A DNA stretch of 64,000 nt from NCBI GenBank assembly GCA_023101725.1, contig JALJCO010012849.1, forward strand, positions 620,001 to 684,000. The letters are read 5' to 3'. This document shows positions 61,442 through 64,000 of the stretch, piece after piece (the first letter of the stretch is position 1; every line of letters begins with the position of its first letter). Made by a program: the position numbers and the translations under genes. A model generated the notes under the pieces. It did no database searches, was not told the origin of the DNA, and worked only from the letters and a program-made list of their open reading frames with translations. This stretch comes from Atherinomorus stipes (Eukaryota > Chordata > Actinopteri > Atheriniformes > Atherinidae).

Positions 61442-62050
61442 AAGAATAAGTGTCTTTTTTTTTTTAACCTGGACCTTATTTCTAGGAGTATATACGCGCA
61501 TTTACTCACTGGTAAAGTTTCTGCATCACTTTGAGTCCTTCAGAAGATATTACATCGAGTTGCTCTTCGGTGAACGGGACAGCCACTATATAAGACATTA
61601 TCTGCAGCAAAACTCCTTCATTTCATCAATGCTTTAAGTAGAATGAACGAACGAATGAATACTTTGAGTTCAGAGTTTCGCAAATTGTGTTGTTGTTGTT
61701 GTCTGGATAGCAAGCTGCTTTTCTCAGCTGTACTACGGAAGCACGCATCGTGAACAAGCGGCCCCGAAAAGTGTGTAGTACACCCTGATAACTAACGGAA
61801 AGCTAAATCTGAACTCACGGGACAATAGTACTTGTTCATTTGTTCATTCTACTTAAAGCATTGATGAAATGGAGGAGTTCTGATGCAGATAATGTCTTAT
61901 TGCCCCGTATCTCCCATTTTGAACACCAAGAGCGACTAAACGTAATATCTTCCTAACGACTCAAAGTGATGCAGAAACATTACCGGCGAGTAAATGCACG
62001 TATACTCCTAAAAATAACATCCAGGTTGGAAAAAATAAACTTATCCTTTC
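61442..62050. mobile_element. Foldback element with about 200-bp arms
   Basis: Left-arm blocks TTTCTGCATCACTTTGAGTC, AAGATATTAC, AGACATTATCTGCA, TTTCATCAATGCTTTAAGTA all recur inverted and in mirrored order in the right arm (61840-62045). A loop of about 170 bases separates them. Outer flanks ACATTAAA and TCATTAGA are a possible diverged 8-bp duplication. Confidence 0.85.
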
Positions 62051-63863
62051 ATTAGAACTTACTTGTATTGTTAAAGCTGAGTTATTGCTACTGTACATGG
62101 ATTTCACATCATTTTCTTTCCCCCATTGCTTTTTATTGGGCAGCATCCAAGACGGGAGAGGGAACTGGGAATTTAGATTGGTTAGCAGCATCTAAAACAG
62201 AATAAGAAAAGCAGACAAGGATAGCACTTGTCGGGATGAAGTCGCTAAATATTTGAGCTGCATATTGTCCTCATATACTGTTGGAGGGTTGCTTAATGAC
62301 TGTCCTCTCTCTACACTCATGGTTTGTGTGTAATAAAGTTGCTAAACATAAGAACAAAAAGTTCCCTTAAACGTAAAGATGAAGTGATTAATTGTTTCTT
62401 TTCTACAGTTATCTGTTATTATCACAGTGACATTATTGTGATTTCTTTTGTATATAAAAGTTGTGCATAAAAATCTGACAATATGACAGCTGTTTTTCAG
62501 AATATGTTCATAAAATGTAGGTTTTGTTTGTAAGGTTTCTTTTCTGTGGTCAAACTACCATCACTGAAGGCACAATGTGAACAAGATTTCTCAGGTGAAA
62601 CAGTAAAGTGTGCTGGAGAAACCCACATATTTTTGTAAGGCATATTTTTAAAGATTGTCCCTGCAGGGTTGACCTCACCCTCACCCCAATTACCAACCTG
62701 GGCCTAACAATTAAGATGAAAAGTTCTTTATACGTTTCTGCTAAATGCATTCAAATAAAAAAAATCTAATGGGGCACAATTTTGTCCCAAATTAGACATG
62801 GTGTCCCCAGTCTTCTGGTCAAAATTACCCCTGTAACTGCACACACAATGTCCAGGTACAGTATATCAAAGGGAAACCTCCCTTGGGGAGACTTTAGTTT
62901 GACTTTCATTTTCTAGCTATTGCAGAGACCCATTTTTTCACTGGAGAGGTTGCAGGGCGCAAGAGATGGGGAAGGATGTAGAGCGTGAAGACATTTAAGT
63001 GGGAAGTCACACTGACGGTGTACAAACCCGGCAGAGATGTTCATTACTTCTGTTTCCACCTACGCTTTACTGGAAAACACACACCGCTGCTCATGATTGT
63101 ACAGCGTCATGCTATGTGTTCAACACAGTTCCACTGTACTGTAGGTAAATTTCCAAAATATTATACAACAGCTTTTTAAAAGTACTTGAAGAGTTCTGGA
63201 GTTGTTTTTTTTTTTAACATTTTGTGAGGAAAGTGTTGACATTTGAACTCTGCTTCAACCTTTAAACTCATCATGCTTCAACCTACTTTCTTGTAGATTG
63301 GTGTCATTTCACTGCTTTTCCAGTTCAAGAACTTGAAAACAGAAGGAGAAACTGAAAATAACGCCATAGCAAACAATAATCACCTCATGAGCTCCACGTC
63401 CGATATGTTGTGGTAGATTTTCTATTTTCATGTGTAGGCAAAAATCATATCGTTTTCTCTGACGCTGCAACGAAAGTCATGGGTCATAAAGCCAAAACAA
63501 GGAAAAATAAAAGCAAAACGCATTCCAAACCAAACACTAACGATGGTTTACATATTTAAATATTTTTGTCTGAAACTTGAAAAAACAAAAGGCACCCACA
63601 AATTAATGGTTTATACGATTGTGATTCAACATAAATTTCTCAACAGCACTAGCCAAAAGACAATATGTTCCACACAAGCATGACAATGCCGCACAAACAA
63701 TGTGATTTAAAATTCAATATATAATACACAATGCCACTTAATTAGATTTGGTGGACAGTGTGATTTAACAAAGAAGTCCTAAAGCACATAACAGATCCAT
63801 ATGCTGATGACCCATGAAGCTTAAAACCAGCCCAAAGTTGCAACAATTAAATTCAAGTTGAGC
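62051..63863. other. No gene seen
   Basis: AT-rich, short frames only, no repeat recognised. Confidence 0.45.
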
Positions 63864-63867
63864 TTAA

Positions 63868-64000
63868 AAGTATACCATGTAACTTTTGGCCACTAAGGTC
63901 ACCAAACCTGTAACTTTTAACAGGCAACAAACTGCTGCAAAATTAAGCAGTCTATATCTGCTTTTGGAACTATGTTTGCAGACTGTTTTGACCAGTTGAT
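63868..64000. mobile_element. TTAA-flanked MITE left end, cut by the window edge
   Basis: TTAA at 63864-63867 followed by AAGTATACCATGTAACTTTT, similar to the 32655 element end (AGACCCACAACGTAACTTTT). The right end is outside the window. Confidence 0.45.

Noticed and set aside
1..64000. CRISPR arrays, bacterial operons, phage or plasmid features
   Set aside because: Intron-split gene, vertebrate LINE and MITE families and microsatellites show eukaryotic DNA; no regular direct repeats with spacers were seen.

Overview
The window looks like vertebrate, almost certainly teleost fish, nuclear DNA. Genes are split by introns. L2-type and other non-LTR retrotransposon 3' ends, Tc1 remnants, hAT-type MITEs with 8-bp target duplications and TTAA-flanked MITEs are dense, and AT and GT microsatellites are common. 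There are no operons, ribosome binding sites, CRISPR arrays or phage genes. The species cannot be named from the sequence.

One protein-coding gene can be supported. Four exons on the + strand (7806-7913, 8486-8608, 8803-8928, 9960-10432) join in one frame, always in phase 1. They encode armadillo (ARM) repeats that align residue for residue with the N-terminal third of RAP1GDS1/smgGDS. The first coding exon, expected to supply only the first few residues, was not found. The last exon runs past its ARM unit into an unrecognised tail of about 110 residues before a stop at 10430-10432. Thus either a short paralogue or an alternative 3' end is encoded.

Region by region: 1-7.7 kb holds a nested MITE at the left edge, a TIR repeat (1446-1923), a TTAA MITE (6772-7269) and a minus-strand L2 tail just before the first found exon. 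7.8-10.4 kb is the gene. 10.6-11.5 kb is a MITE inserted inside another MITE, just downstream of the stop. 11.5-32 kb is gene-poor, with hAT MITEs at 15.5-16.7, 21.1 and 23.7-24.4 kb, a Tc1-like MITE with perfect 26-bp termini at 26.4 kb and a MITE with an internal empty-site control at 27.0-27.6 kb. 32-51 kb holds more TTAA MITEs, a palindromic MITE (34.0 kb), a Tc1 pseudogene split by an L2 insertion (37.4-39.0 kb), a hAT MITE (43.6-44.0 kb) and two purine-rich blocks (44.1-44.5 and 46.9-47.3 kb). 51-64 kb holds a decayed minus-strand LINE (55.9-57.1 kb), a 0.6-kb hairpin element (61.4-62.05 kb) and a TTAA MITE cut off by the right edge.

No second gene could be established in the remaining 53 kb. 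Several non-repetitive, balanced-composition stretches could be conserved regulatory DNA, but that needs alignment. No novel multi-gene system was seen. The most informative observations are the truncated smgGDS-like gene, the nested and empty-site transposon histories, and MITEs carrying a perfect TCTCGCGAGA palindrome.
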